From contig NZ_JAFEJK010000003.1 in assembly GCF_016888515.1 (NCBI RefSeq), positions 1 through 64,000 on the forward strand: a stretch of 64,000 nucleotides of DNA. The letters are read 5' to 3'. Both the position numbers and the translations under genes were made by a program. This DNA is from Shimia biformata (GTDB lineage: Bacteria > Pseudomonadota > Alphaproteobacteria > Rhodobacterales > Rhodobacteraceae). The notes below the pieces were generated by a model. The model did no database searches. It had not been told where the DNA came from and worked only from the letters and a program-made list of their open reading frames with translations. Of this stretch, positions 44,484-53,588 are shown piece by piece (position 1 is the first letter of the stretch; every line of letters begins with the position of its first letter).

Positions 44484-45548
44484 TCATAGCCGCAGAAGGT
44501 GATTGTCAAACGCCAGCTCGGATTGCTGCATGGTCTGACCTGTCAGAGATGTAATCAACCCATTGCCGGTCGTGGCGACAAAGCCTTCGTCTGTCCCGGC
44601 AAGGCCGCATACGTCCTGGTGAACCGAAACGGTCGTGAATGTTCCGTCAGCATCAAACTCGACCACCCGGTTGCCGCGTGGAGAGGTCACCGCAACCCGA
44701 TCGCCTGATTGCGATGCGGCGACGCTGCCGACATAGCCGGACAAGTCGCGCCAGACCTGATCGGGGGCTTCCAACAGTCTCAACGGCTCTTGCAACCGAT
44801 GCGTACCGGCCAGCGGAACAATCTGCTCGGCCTCACCTTGCCATTGCATCCCGAAAATCACGGTGCCGTCCGGCCTGACGGCAAGGTGGCGGATTGAGTT
44901 GCGGCGCATGGTGGAGTCGGGTTCGACCCTGTCCAGAACCGTTCCTTCAAGCCGGCAATAGCTCAGGTTGGGTCGCATCATCGGGATGTTCAGCTTGGCT
45001 CGGCCGCTGTCGGGGTGGGTTTCGATGCCGCCATTGGCAATGACCAACGTTTCTCCATCCGGCATCAACACCATTTCATGCGGTCCAACACCGCCGGATG
45101 AGAACTCTGCGATCCGCTGGTAACCCCGTGTCACATCCCAGACGCCGATCACGCCGCGCGCGGCCTCATAGTCGTTCTCAGTGGTGAACAACAGATCACC
45201 ATCGCGCGAAAACGTGCCGTGGCCATAGAAATGGCGACCCGTGGGCGCGTCCATCCGCGCCGCGACCTGACCCGAGCGGCAGTCGATGACAAGGGCAAAG
45301 GTACCGGGGCGGCGGGCAAAGCCCACAGCTTCCGGGCGATTGGGATGGGCCGCCGCCGCGTGGCCTCGCGTCGGCAGGGGGATGCGGAAGGCTTCGCTCA
45401 GATCAGGGCGCAACCCTACCAGCACGTGATCCCCCGATGCGGTTTTTGCGGCGCTCAGAAACGCAGGGCTGCCCGCGTCGGCCCATGTCGGTACCGGGCC
45501 AAGGCCGGCGGCCAGCATTCCGGCGATGAATTGGCGGCGTGTCGTCAT
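44484..45548 (-). CDS. DUF1513-family protein (Tat-exported propeller)
   Basis: A 354-residue protein with a twin-arginine signal (TTRRQFIAG, cleavage near TWA-DA at residue 24). The rest reads as beta-propeller blades (GTFSRDGDLLFTTEND, GPHEMVLMPDGETLVIANGG). COG3490/DUF1513 proteins are regularly found next to imelysins and DUF1111 diheme proteins, as here (11 bases after the imelysin stop). Function is not established; a role in periplasmic metal handling is inferred from context. Confidence 0.82.
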   Translation of the reverse strand: MTTRRQFIAGMLAAGLGPVPTWADAGSPAFLSAAKTASGDHVLVGLRPDLSEAFRIPLPTRGHAAAAHPNRPEAVGFARRPGTFALVIDCRSGQVAARMDAPTGRHFYGHGTFSRDGDLLFTTENDYEAARGVIGVWDVTRGYQRIAEFSSGGVGPHEMVLMPDGETLVIANGGIETHPDSGRAKLNIPMMRPNLSYCRLEGTVLDRVEPDSTMRRNSIRHLAVRPDGTVIFGMQWQGEAEQIVPLAGTHRLQEPLRLLEAPDQVWRDLSGYVGSVAASQSGDRVAVTSPRGNRVVEFDADGTFTTVSVHQDVCGLAGTDEGFVATTGNGLITSLTGQTMQQSELAFDNHLLRL

Positions 45549-45559
45549 GGCCCTTGCCC

Positions 45560-46579
45560 TCAGTCCCCATCCAAAGCGTTGAAGCCTGCCGCAACTCCAA
45601 GCGCGGGGCCAAGTTCCGCGCCGATCAGACTGCGGATCTGGTCGACCGACATCTGCAAGATCTCGACCCGCAGACGGCCCTGCGGATCCGCGACCCCGGC
45701 AAGAACCGGGTCGTCCAAACCATCGGCCACCTCGAACGCGACCATGTAGAGCGCATCCAATTGCGCCTGAAGCGCAGGCGCATCCTGCGCCAGGATCAAG
45801 GCAAGGTCGCGGGTGCCCTCAAGCGACAGCCGGACCTGTCTGAGTGAACGTCCCGAGCGTCGCAATTCGGCGCGTGCCGCGCGGGGTTTCTCGAAGGTGC
45901 CAAGCGGACGGCCCAGCCGCGTGTCCGAGGTAAACTGAAGTCCCGTCGACAGAGCCTTGTAAAACTCCTGCGCGGCCTCGGCGTCGTTGCGATAAGGGCC
46001 GGTTTCCGATGGCGACAGGATCAGTTCGGCATAGCTGGCCCAATCCGTCGCGATGGCGTCGGCATTTCGGGCGATGTCGCGCGCAATGGCCTGGATCAGA
46101 TGGCAGGATGCCTCGGCTGTGCCTACCGATTGAACGCGGGCGTCAAACAACAGGAATTCCAGCGCATAAACTCCACGTGCCGCGATCGAGACCTCGGCAA
46201 AGGACGTTGCATCCATGAACGCCGGTTCGTCCGACTTCAGAAGTACCGTCAGTTCCTTAGGGGTTTTGCCACGGCTGTCCGGCCAGAAAGCGATGGCAAA
46301 GGCGCGGTCATCCTTTTCGGTTGGCCCAAAGCGCAGGTGACTCATCCGGGTCCAGGCGTCGACCGCGTCGTGAAAGGCGGCGACCAGCGCGGGCGATGTG
46401 GCCTCGCAGTTATCCTCCGCAGCCGTCTGAAGTGCGCTGGCGGCGCTCTGAAAACTGTCGACCAGCGGCAGGATGTGTCCGTTGACCGCATCTGTGTTCA
46501 ACCGCGCCAGATCAGGTTCGGCGGTCGCGGTTCCAGTCGCCAAGGCAAAAGAAATGACAAGTGCAAGTCTCTGAAACAT
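45560..46579 (-). CDS. Imelysin-family periplasmic protein (variant motif)
   Basis: A 339-residue imelysin (peptidase M75-like) protein with a Sec signal peptide ([14 protein letters not shown], cleavage near ATA-EP). The imelysin signature GxHxxE appears as GVYALEF, so the His is replaced by Tyr, unlike the intact GYHAIEF of the paralogue at 50127-51389. I start at ATG 46579, whose A is the last base of the upstream TAA stop, indicating coupling. Imelysins are linked to iron uptake, but no protease activity is certain. Confidence 0.85.
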   Translation of the reverse strand: MFQRLALVISFALATGTATAEPDLARLNTDAVNGHILPLVDSFQSAASALQTAAEDNCEATSPALVAAFHDAVDAWTRMSHLRFGPTEKDDRAFAIAFWPDSRGKTPKELTVLLKSDEPAFMDATSFAEVSIAARGVYALEFLLFDARVQSVGTAEASCHLIQAIARDIARNADAIATDWASYAELILSPSETGPYRNDAEAAQEFYKALSTGLQFTSDTRLGRPLGTFEKPRAARAELRRSGRSLRQVRLSLEGTRDLALILAQDAPALQAQLDALYMVAFEVADGLDDPVLAGVADPQGRLRVEILQMSVDQIRSLIGAELGPALGVAAGFNALDGD

Positions 46580-48111
46580 TACAAACTCTCCAAGAATGCG
46601 ATCAGGGCCGCGCGATCCGTTGCCGACATGGAAATCACCTTGTCGCGCTGCGGTTCGGCTTCGCCGCCATGCCATAGAACTGCCTCAAGAAGGCTGCGCG
46701 CCCGGCCGTCATGCAGGAAGAAACTGTGGCCATTGACCTGTTGCGTCAGGCCGATACCCCAAAGCGGGGCCGTGCGCCATTCCCGCCCGTTGGCAACAGC
46801 TTCGGGGCGACTGTCGGCCAACCCGTCCCCCATGTCATGCAGCAAGAGGTCGGAATACGGCCAGATCAGCTGAAAGCTCTGTTCGGGCTGGTCCGCCAAA
46901 CGATGCGTGACGAATTTGGGCACGTGGCAGGTGGGGCAGCCGGTTTCATAGAACATCTGCTTGCCGCGCAGGACAGTCGCGTCATCGACATCGCGGCGGG
47001 CTGGCACCGCAAGGTTGCGGCTGTAGAAGGTCACAAGATCCATGCCGGTCTGGTCGATTTCGGCGCCGCGCACGTCCTGATCCCCATGGGGCATCTCGCG
47101 ACACCGTGTCTGCCGAGCGGTGCAATCGCCCCAGGGATCGGGAAACAGTGGGGACGAGATTCCGATGTCTCCGGCAAAGGCCGCAGCCGATTGTTCGTGG
47201 ATCGAGGGCATCCCCGCCTTGTGCCCGAACCGGCCAAGCATCGGGCGTTGGAACTCCTCGGACCAGACGATATTGGCGCGGCCGGAAATGCCATCCCCAT
47301 CGGAATCCTCGGGGTCGGCTTGGGCCAGGATGTCGGCGGCTGGGATTGCTTCAAGAAGACCCAGCCCGATCATCTGCGGCGCGATGCGCGGGCTGAACAT
47401 CGCTTCGTCGCCAAAGGGGCCATAGCCGGGATCGGCGGCGGAATAGGTCGGCTTGCGCAGATGGGCGACCTCGCCGTCGGAAAGGAAGATTTCGATTTCT
47501 TCATAGCTGATATCCAGCCTGTATTCCGCCGCCATGCCTGCCAGAGCAAAGTCCTGCAACTGGCCGCCATAGACCGGGTGCGGCTTCGTGGCGTGGTATC
47601 CGTCGATGCCAAATGTCTCGCCCCCCGGCACGGACATGCGCAGGAACATCGAGATCGAATTGTCGTCCTTACCGGCAGGAGGATGGCCACGCCCGTCCTT
47701 CACGTGGCACCGCTGGCAGGACCGGGCGTTGTAAAGCGGCCCCAGCCCGTCCGACGCCTTGGTGGATGAGGGGGACGAGACCCAAAGTTTCTTGAACAAC
47801 CCGTTGCCGACTTTAAAATCCAGTTCGCGGTCAAAGGCCATGTTTGCTGACGGCTGGGAAAAGGCATCTCGGTTCGACCGCGCCCGCACAGTGGCGGCGC
47901 CGGCGCTCATTTCCTCATAAGGCTCGGCTTGATCGAACGACGTGGCCCGCGCTGTTACAGCGTCGATCCTGGCCTGTTCGGCTTCCGTTCGGGGTAAGAT
48001 GTCGAGATGGATGTCTTCCAGATCGGTTGCCCAGGCCGCCGAAGCGGCCAGGGCAAGGGTCAGGCCAAATTTACTCGGCCTCGTCCATTTTCGCTGCGTT
48101 GAGTTTTGCAT
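46579..48111 (-). CDS. DUF1111 diheme cytochrome / di-heme oxidoreductase
   Basis: A 510-residue periplasmic c-type cytochrome, with a signal peptide ending near AWA-TD (residue 29). Two heme sites are seen, CQRCH (C132-H136) and CPTCH (C392-H396), as in DUF1111 (di-heme thiol oxidoreductase) proteins. [13 protein letters not shown] is the typical calcium-like acidic loop. The ATG at 48111 lies inside the end of the bfr gene (41-base overlap in another frame). It is coupled to the following imelysin. Probably it reduces or oxidises a metal or metal chelate; inference from recurring neighbourhood. Confidence 0.87.
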   Translation of the reverse strand: MQNSTQRKWTRPSKFGLTLALAASAAWATDLEDIHLDILPRTEAEQARIDAVTARATSFDQAEPYEEMSAGAATVRARSNRDAFSQPSANMAFDRELDFKVGNGLFKKLWVSSPSSTKASDGLGPLYNARSCQRCHVKDGRGHPPAGKDDNSISMFLRMSVPGGETFGIDGYHATKPHPVYGGQLQDFALAGMAAEYRLDISYEEIEIFLSDGEVAHLRKPTYSAADPGYGPFGDEAMFSPRIAPQMIGLGLLEAIPAADILAQADPEDSDGDGISGRANIVWSEEFQRPMLGRFGHKAGMPSIHEQSAAAFAGDIGISSPLFPDPWGDCTARQTRCREMPHGDQDVRGAEIDQTGMDLVTFYSRNLAVPARRDVDDATVLRGKQMFYETGCPTCHVPKFVTHRLADQPEQSFQLIWPYSDLLLHDMGDGLADSRPEAVANGREWRTAPLWGIGLTQQVNGHSFFLHDGRARSLLEAVLWHGGEAEPQRDKVISMSATDRAALIAFLESL

Positions 48112-48556
48112 AGTTTTCTGCGCCGATCCGGTCGTGCAGTTCCAGTTGGGTTTCGAGGAAATCGATATGGCCTTCTTCATCGGCCAGCAGGTCCTCGAAC
48201 AGTTTCATCGAGACATAGTCGCCCGCCGCTTGACAGGCCTCGCGGGCTTCCTTGTAAAGCGCGGCGGCGCTGACTTCGGCGGCAAGATCGCATTCCAGCG
48301 TTTCACGTGGCGTTTCGCCGATCTTCAGCGGGTCCAGCTTTTGCAGGTTCGGATGCCCGCCAAGGAAGATGATGCGCTCAATCAGCTTGTCGGCATGCTC
48401 CATTTCCTCGATCGATTCCTCGCGGCTTTTCTTCGCCATATGCGCCAGGCCCCAATCCTCTTGCAGGCGGTAATGCAGCCAGTATTGGCTGACGGCGGTC
48501 AGCTCATGGCGCAGCGATTTGTTGAGGTATTCTATGACTTTCTGATCGCCTTTCAT
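48071..48556 (-). CDS. bfr: Bacterioferritin
   Basis: A 161-residue iron-storage cage subunit. It opens with [15 protein letters not shown]; the ferroxidase ligands fall in HELTAVSQY (E18), SIEEMEHAD (E51, H54), the E94 region and EEGHID (E127, H130); the heme ligand is M52. GGGAGAG precedes the ATG. Its start overlaps the end of bfd by 53 bases and its end overlaps the diheme gene by 41 bases, an unusually compressed arrangement. Works with Bfd, which reduces the heme to release iron. Confidence 0.95.
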   Translation of the reverse strand: MKGDQKVIEYLNKSLRHELTAVSQYWLHYRLQEDWGLAHMAKKSREESIEEMEHADKLIERIIFLGGHPNLQKLDPLKIGETPRETLECDLAAEVSAAALYKEAREACQAAGDYVSMKLFEDLLADEEGHIDFLETQLELHDRIGAENYAKLNAAKMDEAE

Positions 48557-48797
48557 GGTGGCTCTCCCTGGAAATCTGTTGCTTCAATCCGCGCAGGTGC
48601 GCGGGAACTTCTAGGTTAGCATTGCCGCGCATGGTGTCGAGGAACAACGGCATGCATCCGCCGCAATCGGCGGATTTTCCGAGGGCATGATAGACCTTGC
48701 CGGGGGTGATGATCGTATTCGGGTCCGCGGTGCGCATCCAGTTGATCGCTGCGTGGATGTCGCGGTCGCGGATGTTCATACAGTGGCAAACGATCAT
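48504..48797 (-). CDS. bfd: Bacterioferritin-associated ferredoxin Bfd
   Basis: A 97-residue [2Fe-2S] protein of the BFD-like fold: C4 and C6 (MIVCHC), C45 and C48 (DCGGC) form the cluster. The fold ends near residue 65; the remaining charged tail ([13 protein letters not shown]) is encoded across the start of bfr and may carry little function. It reduces bacterioferritin so that stored iron can leave. It is first in the bfd-bfr-DUF1111-imelysin-DUF1513 run; the 188-base gap upstream holds the porin hairpin but I find no clear iron box. Confidence 0.9.
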   Translation of the reverse strand: MIVCHCMNIRDRDIHAAINWMRTADPNTIITPGKVYHALGKSADCGGCMPLFLDTMRGNANLEVPAHLRGLKQQISRESHHERRSESHRIPQQIAAP

Positions 48798-48944
48798 TGC
48801 TGACGACCTCCAGCCGCGCTTTTCCCGAGTGATTGCCTCGGGTATATTCCGCGCAGACGGAAAAGCAAAGCAAAACTGTCGGGTAATCGTTAGGCGCGAC
48901 GCCAGGTCGCGCCAGAAATGCGGTTTGCCGTGTGGGTAGAGGTA

Positions 48945-48969
48945 TCGGGGCCACCAAATGCGGCCCCGA
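48945..48969 (-). terminator. Hairpin after the barrel protein gene
   Basis: Perfect eight-base inverted repeat TCGGGGCC / GGCCCCGA with a nine-base loop, 17 bases past the stop of the gene at 48986. No T run follows, so it may be a weak terminator or an RNA-stabilising hairpin. Confidence 0.5.
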
Positions 48970-48985
48970 CAGAAGGTTTCAGCGA

Positions 48986-50041
48986 TCAGCCGCCGAGGGG
49001 GATCACGATGTTGAGGCCCAGAACCGTGTCCTTGGTTCCAGCTTCGTCAACAAACGCCAGTGCACCGCCCAGCGTGGCGCCATTCGACAACTCATATTCC
49101 GCGCCGACCGAGACCAGGTCGGTGATGCCGGTGCTGGTGACTTCACGGCGCGCGATTGTGCCTGACAGCGACCAGTCGCCGACGTAATAGACCCCATTCA
49201 ATGTGGCATAGGTGGCGTCGTCTGCCGTTCCGCCAAACCCTTCGAATGCCGCGACCTCGGCAAAAAGATCAAAGGTTGAGCCAAAGGAATGCGCCACGGT
49301 CACGAAGCCACCGGTTTCATCCGAGACATCGCCAGCCCCTGCGCTCAGGTGGCGGGCACCGGCCCATACGCGGGTGTCGCCAAACTCTTTTTGCCACTGG
49401 ATCGAAAAGTTGTTCAACTTCCCGGTGTTGCCCGCGCCGCCATCGGTGGTCGAATTGCGGCCGCGATTGAATCCTACGGATTCGCTGAGGAAGGTGTTGT
49501 CGGCATAAAACGCGCCAAGTGACAGCGTGCCTGCCGCGCCCATGTCGATGGCGGCCAATACACCAACCTGCTCGGTCAGCTCGTAGTCTTCGGCAAGGGA
49601 GCCGCCGAAATAGCCCGCGGTTTCGTTGAAGGCCGTCCCAAACCGGGGCGACACTTTACCGACCTGAAGGGCGGTGCTGCCAAGGTCGATTTCCACACCC
49701 AGCTCATGGACATATGCGCCATAACCGGTGTCACCTGACCCGTTTTCCAGTTCCTCAACGGTCGCGCCACCGAAAATCGCAATTCCATTGCCGAAGGAAT
49801 AGGCCGCGTCAACTGAACCGATGCCATAATATGCGCCGCCCTCTCTGGCGGCGTTGTCGGAGCGTAGAATCGTTTCGTTCCCGAGTTCGATCTCACCTTC
49901 CCAGCTCAGGCCGGATTCACTGGCGCCTGCCAGACCCAGCGCCAGATCCTGGGAGTCTGTGTCCTCGGCGAATGCCTGATGAGTTGCAACAAATACGAAA
50001 GAGGCGCCAAAACCCAGCGCCCGCAGTGGGGTACTCTTCAT
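48986..50041 (-). CDS. Outer-membrane beta-barrel (porin-like) protein
   Basis: A 351-residue protein with a signal peptide ending near AFA-ED (residue 25). The mature part is Gly-, Ala- and aromatic-rich with alternating strands (YYGIGSVDAAYSFGNGIAIFGGATVEE), and ends in a short strand GLNIVIPLGG, consistent with an outer-membrane barrel of roughly 14-16 strands. Low charge and many Asp/Glu residues in loops. I do not recognise the precise family. Between the imelysin and bfd genes, it may pass iron chelates or act as an IrpA partner. Confidence 0.75.
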   Translation of the reverse strand: MKSTPLRALGFGASFVFVATHQAFAEDTDSQDLALGLAGASESGLSWEGEIELGNETILRSDNAAREGGAYYGIGSVDAAYSFGNGIAIFGGATVEELENGSGDTGYGAYVHELGVEIDLGSTALQVGKVSPRFGTAFNETAGYFGGSLAEDYELTEQVGVLAAIDMGAAGTLSLGAFYADNTFLSESVGFNRGRNSTTDGGAGNTGKLNNFSIQWQKEFGDTRVWAGARHLSAGAGDVSDETGGFVTVAHSFGSTFDLFAEVAAFEGFGGTADDATYATLNGVYYVGDWSLSGTIARREVTSTGITDLVSVGAEYELSNGATLGGALAFVDEAGTKDTVLGLNIVIPLGG

Positions 50042-50087
50042 GATACTATCCTAATTGCCCGGAGTGGTCGGGACTTTGGGGAGGGAA

Positions 50088-50117
50088 TTGCGGGACGATC
50101 TGTGGACCCTCCCGCAA
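50088..50117 (-). terminator. Hairpin after the first imelysin gene
   Basis: Inverted repeat TTGCGGGA / TCCCGCAA with a 14-base loop, 10 bases beyond the imelysin stop at 50127. No T run follows on the coding strand; it may attenuate expression into the porin gene. Confidence 0.45.
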
Positions 50118-50126
50118 CGTGGCCGC

Positions 50127-51389
50127 TTATTCGAATACGGCATCCGGGTTGTCAAGGCTGTCCGATCCCTCGACCGCGACCCCATCCAGTCCAAGCACGG
50201 TGACGACGCGTTCAATGGATTTGGTTTGGTCAATCAACCCGTTCACGCCGCCCATAATCAACGCCTCGCCTTCGGCGTTGCCTGCTTCCAGCATCTGGTC
50301 ATAGGCAAACCCGCCTTCGGCCGCCGCCTTGATCGCGCCAAGCGCATCCATGGTTGTGGCCAGCTTGCTGCGCATCTCGGCGTCCAGATCGGCGTCCACC
50401 GCAGCGACGAGATCGGACAGGGACGCGCCCGAAATCACGGTGCCGTCGATCCGGGTGTAGCTACCCAAGTAAACGTTCTGGATACCCTTGCCGTCGTAGT
50501 AATGGCTGTTGTGGGTATTGTCCGAGAAACAGTCATGCTCTTCCTCGGGATCGTTCAGCATCAGCCCAAGGCGCATCCGCTCGCCGGCCTGCTCGCCATA
50601 AGACAGCGACCCCATGCCAGTCAGCATCGCCACCAGACCTGCATCCTCGTTTGCAGTCAGGGTTGCGCGGCCTGCGCCTCCGTCAACCCACTGCGCGGCC
50701 ATCCACTCGAGGTCACTGACCAGAAGGTCGGTTGCGGCGACAAGGTACTGTGCACGCCGGTCGCAATTGCCGTTTGTGCAGTCGTCGCCCGCCGCATAGT
50801 CGGTGGCCGGACGGTTGCCTGCGCCCGAGCCGTGCCCGTTCAGGTCTTGCCCCCACAAGAGGAACTCGATGGCATGATAGCCCGTCGCGACATTGGCCTC
50901 GACGCCATCCGCTTCGTGCAGGGTTTCTTCCAGAAGCTGCGGGGTGATCTCTGATGCGTCGATGGTCTGGCCACCCAGCTCGAACGTCGGGTTTGCAATG
51001 ACATTCAGGATCGCCAGTTCGTTCTCGTCCGTCGGACCGCCATAGCCGTCATCGACATAATCAATCAGCCCCTCGTCCAGCGGCCATGCGTTTACCTTGC
51101 CCTCCCAGTCATCAACAATGGCGTTGCCAAAGCGAAACACTTCCGTCTGCTGATAAGGCACGCGGGCGTCCAGCCATGCTTGTTTTGCGGCGGCAAGGGT
51201 GGCGTCTGTCGGATTTGCAACAAGTGCATTCACCGCAGCCTGCAGTGTTTTTGCCGTCGTCAGGCTGTCGGCATATTTTGCGGCAGCTATGTCGGCGTAG
51301 GTCGTCAAAACCTCTGCCTTGGTTCCGGCCAGAGTCGCCGACCCCATGGTCAGGCTGATCAGCGTCGATGCAAGAAGCGTTCGTTTCAT
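50127..51389 (-). CDS. irpA: Imelysin / iron-regulated protein IrpA
   Basis: A 420-residue imelysin with a signal peptide (MKRTLLAST, cleavage near LAG/TKA at residue 22-24). The full GxHxxE signature is present as GYHAIEFLLWGQD near residue 168. Two long helical-bundle halves are typical, and CTNGNCDRR gives a probable disulfide. The family includes cyanobacterial IrpA, required for growth under iron limitation. An iron-box candidate lies 79-93 bases upstream (51468-51482). Confidence 0.88.
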   Translation of the reverse strand: MKRTLLASTLISLTMGSATLAGTKAEVLTTYADIAAAKYADSLTTAKTLQAAVNALVANPTDATLAAAKQAWLDARVPYQQTEVFRFGNAIVDDWEGKVNAWPLDEGLIDYVDDGYGGPTDENELAILNVIANPTFELGGQTIDASEITPQLLEETLHEADGVEANVATGYHAIEFLLWGQDLNGHGSGAGNRPATDYAAGDDCTNGNCDRRAQYLVAATDLLVSDLEWMAAQWVDGGAGRATLTANEDAGLVAMLTGMGSLSYGEQAGERMRLGLMLNDPEEEHDCFSDNTHNSHYYDGKGIQNVYLGSYTRIDGTVISGASLSDLVAAVDADLDAEMRSKLATTMDALGAIKAAAEGGFAYDQMLEAGNAEGEALIMGGVNGLIDQTKSIERVVTVLGLDGVAVEGSDSLDNPDAVFE

Positions 51390-51449
51390 TCGGGGACTGT
51401 CCTTCCGGGTTTTTTGTGCTGTTGGTGTTGCGGTGCAACCTGAGAGAAA

Positions 51450-51488
51450 TGGTCGGATATGTCAACCTGACAAAATTGGTCAGATATG
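51450..51488. promoter_or_regulatory. Iron-responsive (RirA-type) box upstream of imelysin gene
   Basis: TGA-N9-TCA, the IRO motif recognised by RirA in rhizobia, occurs at 51468-51482 as TGACAAAATTGGTCA, which is also a near-perfect dyad. It is flanked by a direct repeat TGGTCrGATATG at 51450-51461 and 51477-51488, and an overlapping TGTCA-N3-TGACA dyad. The AT-rich gap between the TonB receptor and imelysin genes is the right place for a promoter. Recognition by RirA is inferred; no rirA gene is in the window. Confidence 0.55.
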
Positions 51489-51566
51489 GTCGCGCGAATA
51501 AAAACGGCGGCATCAACATGCCGCCGCTTGTAGTGTTGTCAGTAGCCTCTGGACCGAGGCGGCGCT

Positions 51567-53588
51567 TTAGAACGTGCCGGTCACAAACAGGCTGAAGCTG
51601 CGTCCTGCTGCCTGAATCTGATTGATCGGGCGATAGGATTCATTCGTCAGGTTGGCAGCCTCGAAATTGATCCGAAGGTTGTCCGTCAGCATCGCGCTGG
51701 CCCGCAGGTTCAGCGTGGCATAGGCATCCGACTGATCTACAATTGCGCCAGTGTCGTCGCGTTGCCGGGCAGCGGATTCGCCCCGCAGGAAAACGTCCCA
51801 GGTGCCTTCGACCCGACCAGCTGTCCAGTCGCCGCGCACACCGAACGTGCCCATAAATCCGGGAGAACCGCTGTCGGCGGTTGCATACCCGTTTTCATAC
51901 CTGAACTCGCGGCGGATGGCGGCGGCGGTGACATAGGGGCGCACACCCCAACCGGCGGGGTCGAACTCGGCCCCGATCTCGGCGCCGTAGGACTTTGCGC
52001 TGTTGACGTTTTCATATTGGTATTCGTTGGGATTGCCCGTTGCGATACTGGCAATGTAGTCGCGGGAATCTGTGTAGAACAGCGTCCCGTCGAACACCAC
52101 GGCACCTGTGTTGATGCGCGCGCCGATCTCGTAATTTGTCGCCTGTTCGGGCTTCAGGTCGGGGTTGCCGATCGTGGTGCCACCGCCGCCGCTGGAGGTC
52201 AGGTAAAGCTGCGAGAGCGACGGGTAAGTGTATCCCTGGCTGATGCTTGCGCGCAGGATCGTATTGTCCGTCAACTCATGCACCAGCCCTGCAGAGCCAA
52301 GCAGCCGGTCATCGCTGTTCTTTTCGCCCGGTTGGGCCACGCCGTCGATCTCGTACCGGTCGAGAGAAGACTGCACATGGTAATACCGCGCGCCGAAAGT
52401 GGCCGTGGTCCGTGATGTAAGCTCGGCTTCGTGCTGGGCAAAGACCGACAGGGTCTGAATGCTGGCATCGCTGTAACTGCTGGATTCGGTTGGCGGACCA
52501 AATGGCGGGATCATCGAGACGGTCGACGTCTTGTAGGCCTCAAGCTGGTCGTCTTCCAGCTCAAGTCCGACAACTGTGCGGTGTCCGGGGGCAAAGTCCA
52601 TGTTGGCGCGGATATTCAAACCGCTCGTGGTCTGCATGTCATCCGACGTTGACAGCACATTCATCATGAACGGGCCGGTCGGGAAGGTGATGTCGCTTCT
52701 GTATTCCCGGTCGATGGTCTGGCTGAACAGGTTGACCTTGAAGTCAGTCAGCCAGGGGGTCAGGTCGGTGCCCTCATAAAAAACACCATATTTGCGCAAG
52801 TCGCGCTTGGGCAGGTCGATGGTGAAGTTCGGGTCGCCGGTATAGACATCGGCCGACAGGTCATAATCCTGCACCTTTGCCCCGAAATAGTGGTTGCCGA
52901 TCCGATAGCCGACGTGTCCCGACAAATCCCGGTCGGCGCGGCCCGACGGTGTCAACGTCCCCTCCGGGGTCCGGCGGTCACCCAGTTCAGACTGCGACCA
53001 CGTCAGCCGATAGTCGAAATCCCCGACCGTCCCCGCCGCTGAAAGCGAGGTGCGATAGCCCTCGTTGGCCGACAGGTAACCCGCCGAGGCCGTGATCTCG
53101 ACCGGCTTGTCCGCGCCACGCTTGGTCACGATGTTGACGACCCCGCCGATCGCCCGGTTGCCCGAGGCAACCGAAGACGGTCCGCGCACCACTTCGATCC
53201 GTTCGATCGAATCGGGCGCAATCAGGATTGGCGTGCCATAGTTGGTGTGATCCGTGATCGCCTGCCCGTCGATCATGATCGACACACGTTCGGAACTCTC
53301 GCCGCGAATCTTGATCCGTTCGATTCCGGACTCCGAGACCCGGACACCCGGCACTCCGGCCAGGATCTGCGCCACCGAACTGGGCGGCACCCGGCGGATT
53401 TCAGTTTCGCCGAGAACCTGCACAGAGGAAGGGTTGCGCATGACTTCGGTTGGCAATCCCGTGCCGACGACGATGATCTCGTCCAGGACCGTGGGCGCAA
53501 TGTCCTGGGCCGCAACCGTCGTTGCGGGCAAGGCAAGGGCCATGGTCAATGCCGACACGTTTGTCAGAAAGATGTTGTTTCGTTTCAC
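51567..53588 (-). CDS. TonB-dependent receptor (iron-complex or heme)
   Basis: A 673-residue outer-membrane receptor: signal peptide ending near VAA-QD, TonB box candidate DEIIVVG near residue 38, a plug domain with GVPGVRVSESGIERIKIRGES and IDGQAITD, VVNIVTKRG at its end, and a 22-strand barrel closing with the aromatic FSLFVTGTF. The NPDLKPEQATNYEIG stretch is typical of CirA/HmuR-like receptors. I prefer GTG 53588 (VKRNNI) after GGGGGAA; a TTG upstream is the alternative. Divergent from hmuSTUV, so it is probably the heme receptor, though the diagnostic heme His was not certain. Confidence 0.85.
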   Translation of the reverse strand: MKRNNIFLTNVSALTMALALPATTVAAQDIAPTVLDEIIVVGTGLPTEVMRNPSSVQVLGETEIRRVPPSSVAQILAGVPGVRVSESGIERIKIRGESSERVSIMIDGQAITDHTNYGTPILIAPDSIERIEVVRGPSSVASGNRAIGGVVNIVTKRGADKPVEITASAGYLSANEGYRTSLSAAGTVGDFDYRLTWSQSELGDRRTPEGTLTPSGRADRDLSGHVGYRIGNHYFGAKVQDYDLSADVYTGDPNFTIDLPKRDLRKYGVFYEGTDLTPWLTDFKVNLFSQTIDREYRSDITFPTGPFMMNVLSTSDDMQTTSGLNIRANMDFAPGHRTVVGLELEDDQLEAYKTSTVSMIPPFGPPTESSSYSDASIQTLSVFAQHEAELTSRTTATFGARYYHVQSSLDRYEIDGVAQPGEKNSDDRLLGSAGLVHELTDNTILRASISQGYTYPSLSQLYLTSSGGGGTTIGNPDLKPEQATNYEIGARINTGAVVFDGTLFYTDSRDYIASIATGNPNEYQYENVNSAKSYGAEIGAEFDPAGWGVRPYVTAAAIRREFRYENGYATADSGSPGFMGTFGVRGDWTAGRVEGTWDVFLRGESAARQRDDTGAIVDQSDAYATLNLRASAMLTDNLRINFEAANLTNESYRPINQIQAAGRSFSLFVTGTF

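Noticed and set aside
48798-48944. Search for an iron box upstream of bfd
   Set aside because: No TGA-N9-TCA or Irr-like element could be read with confidence.
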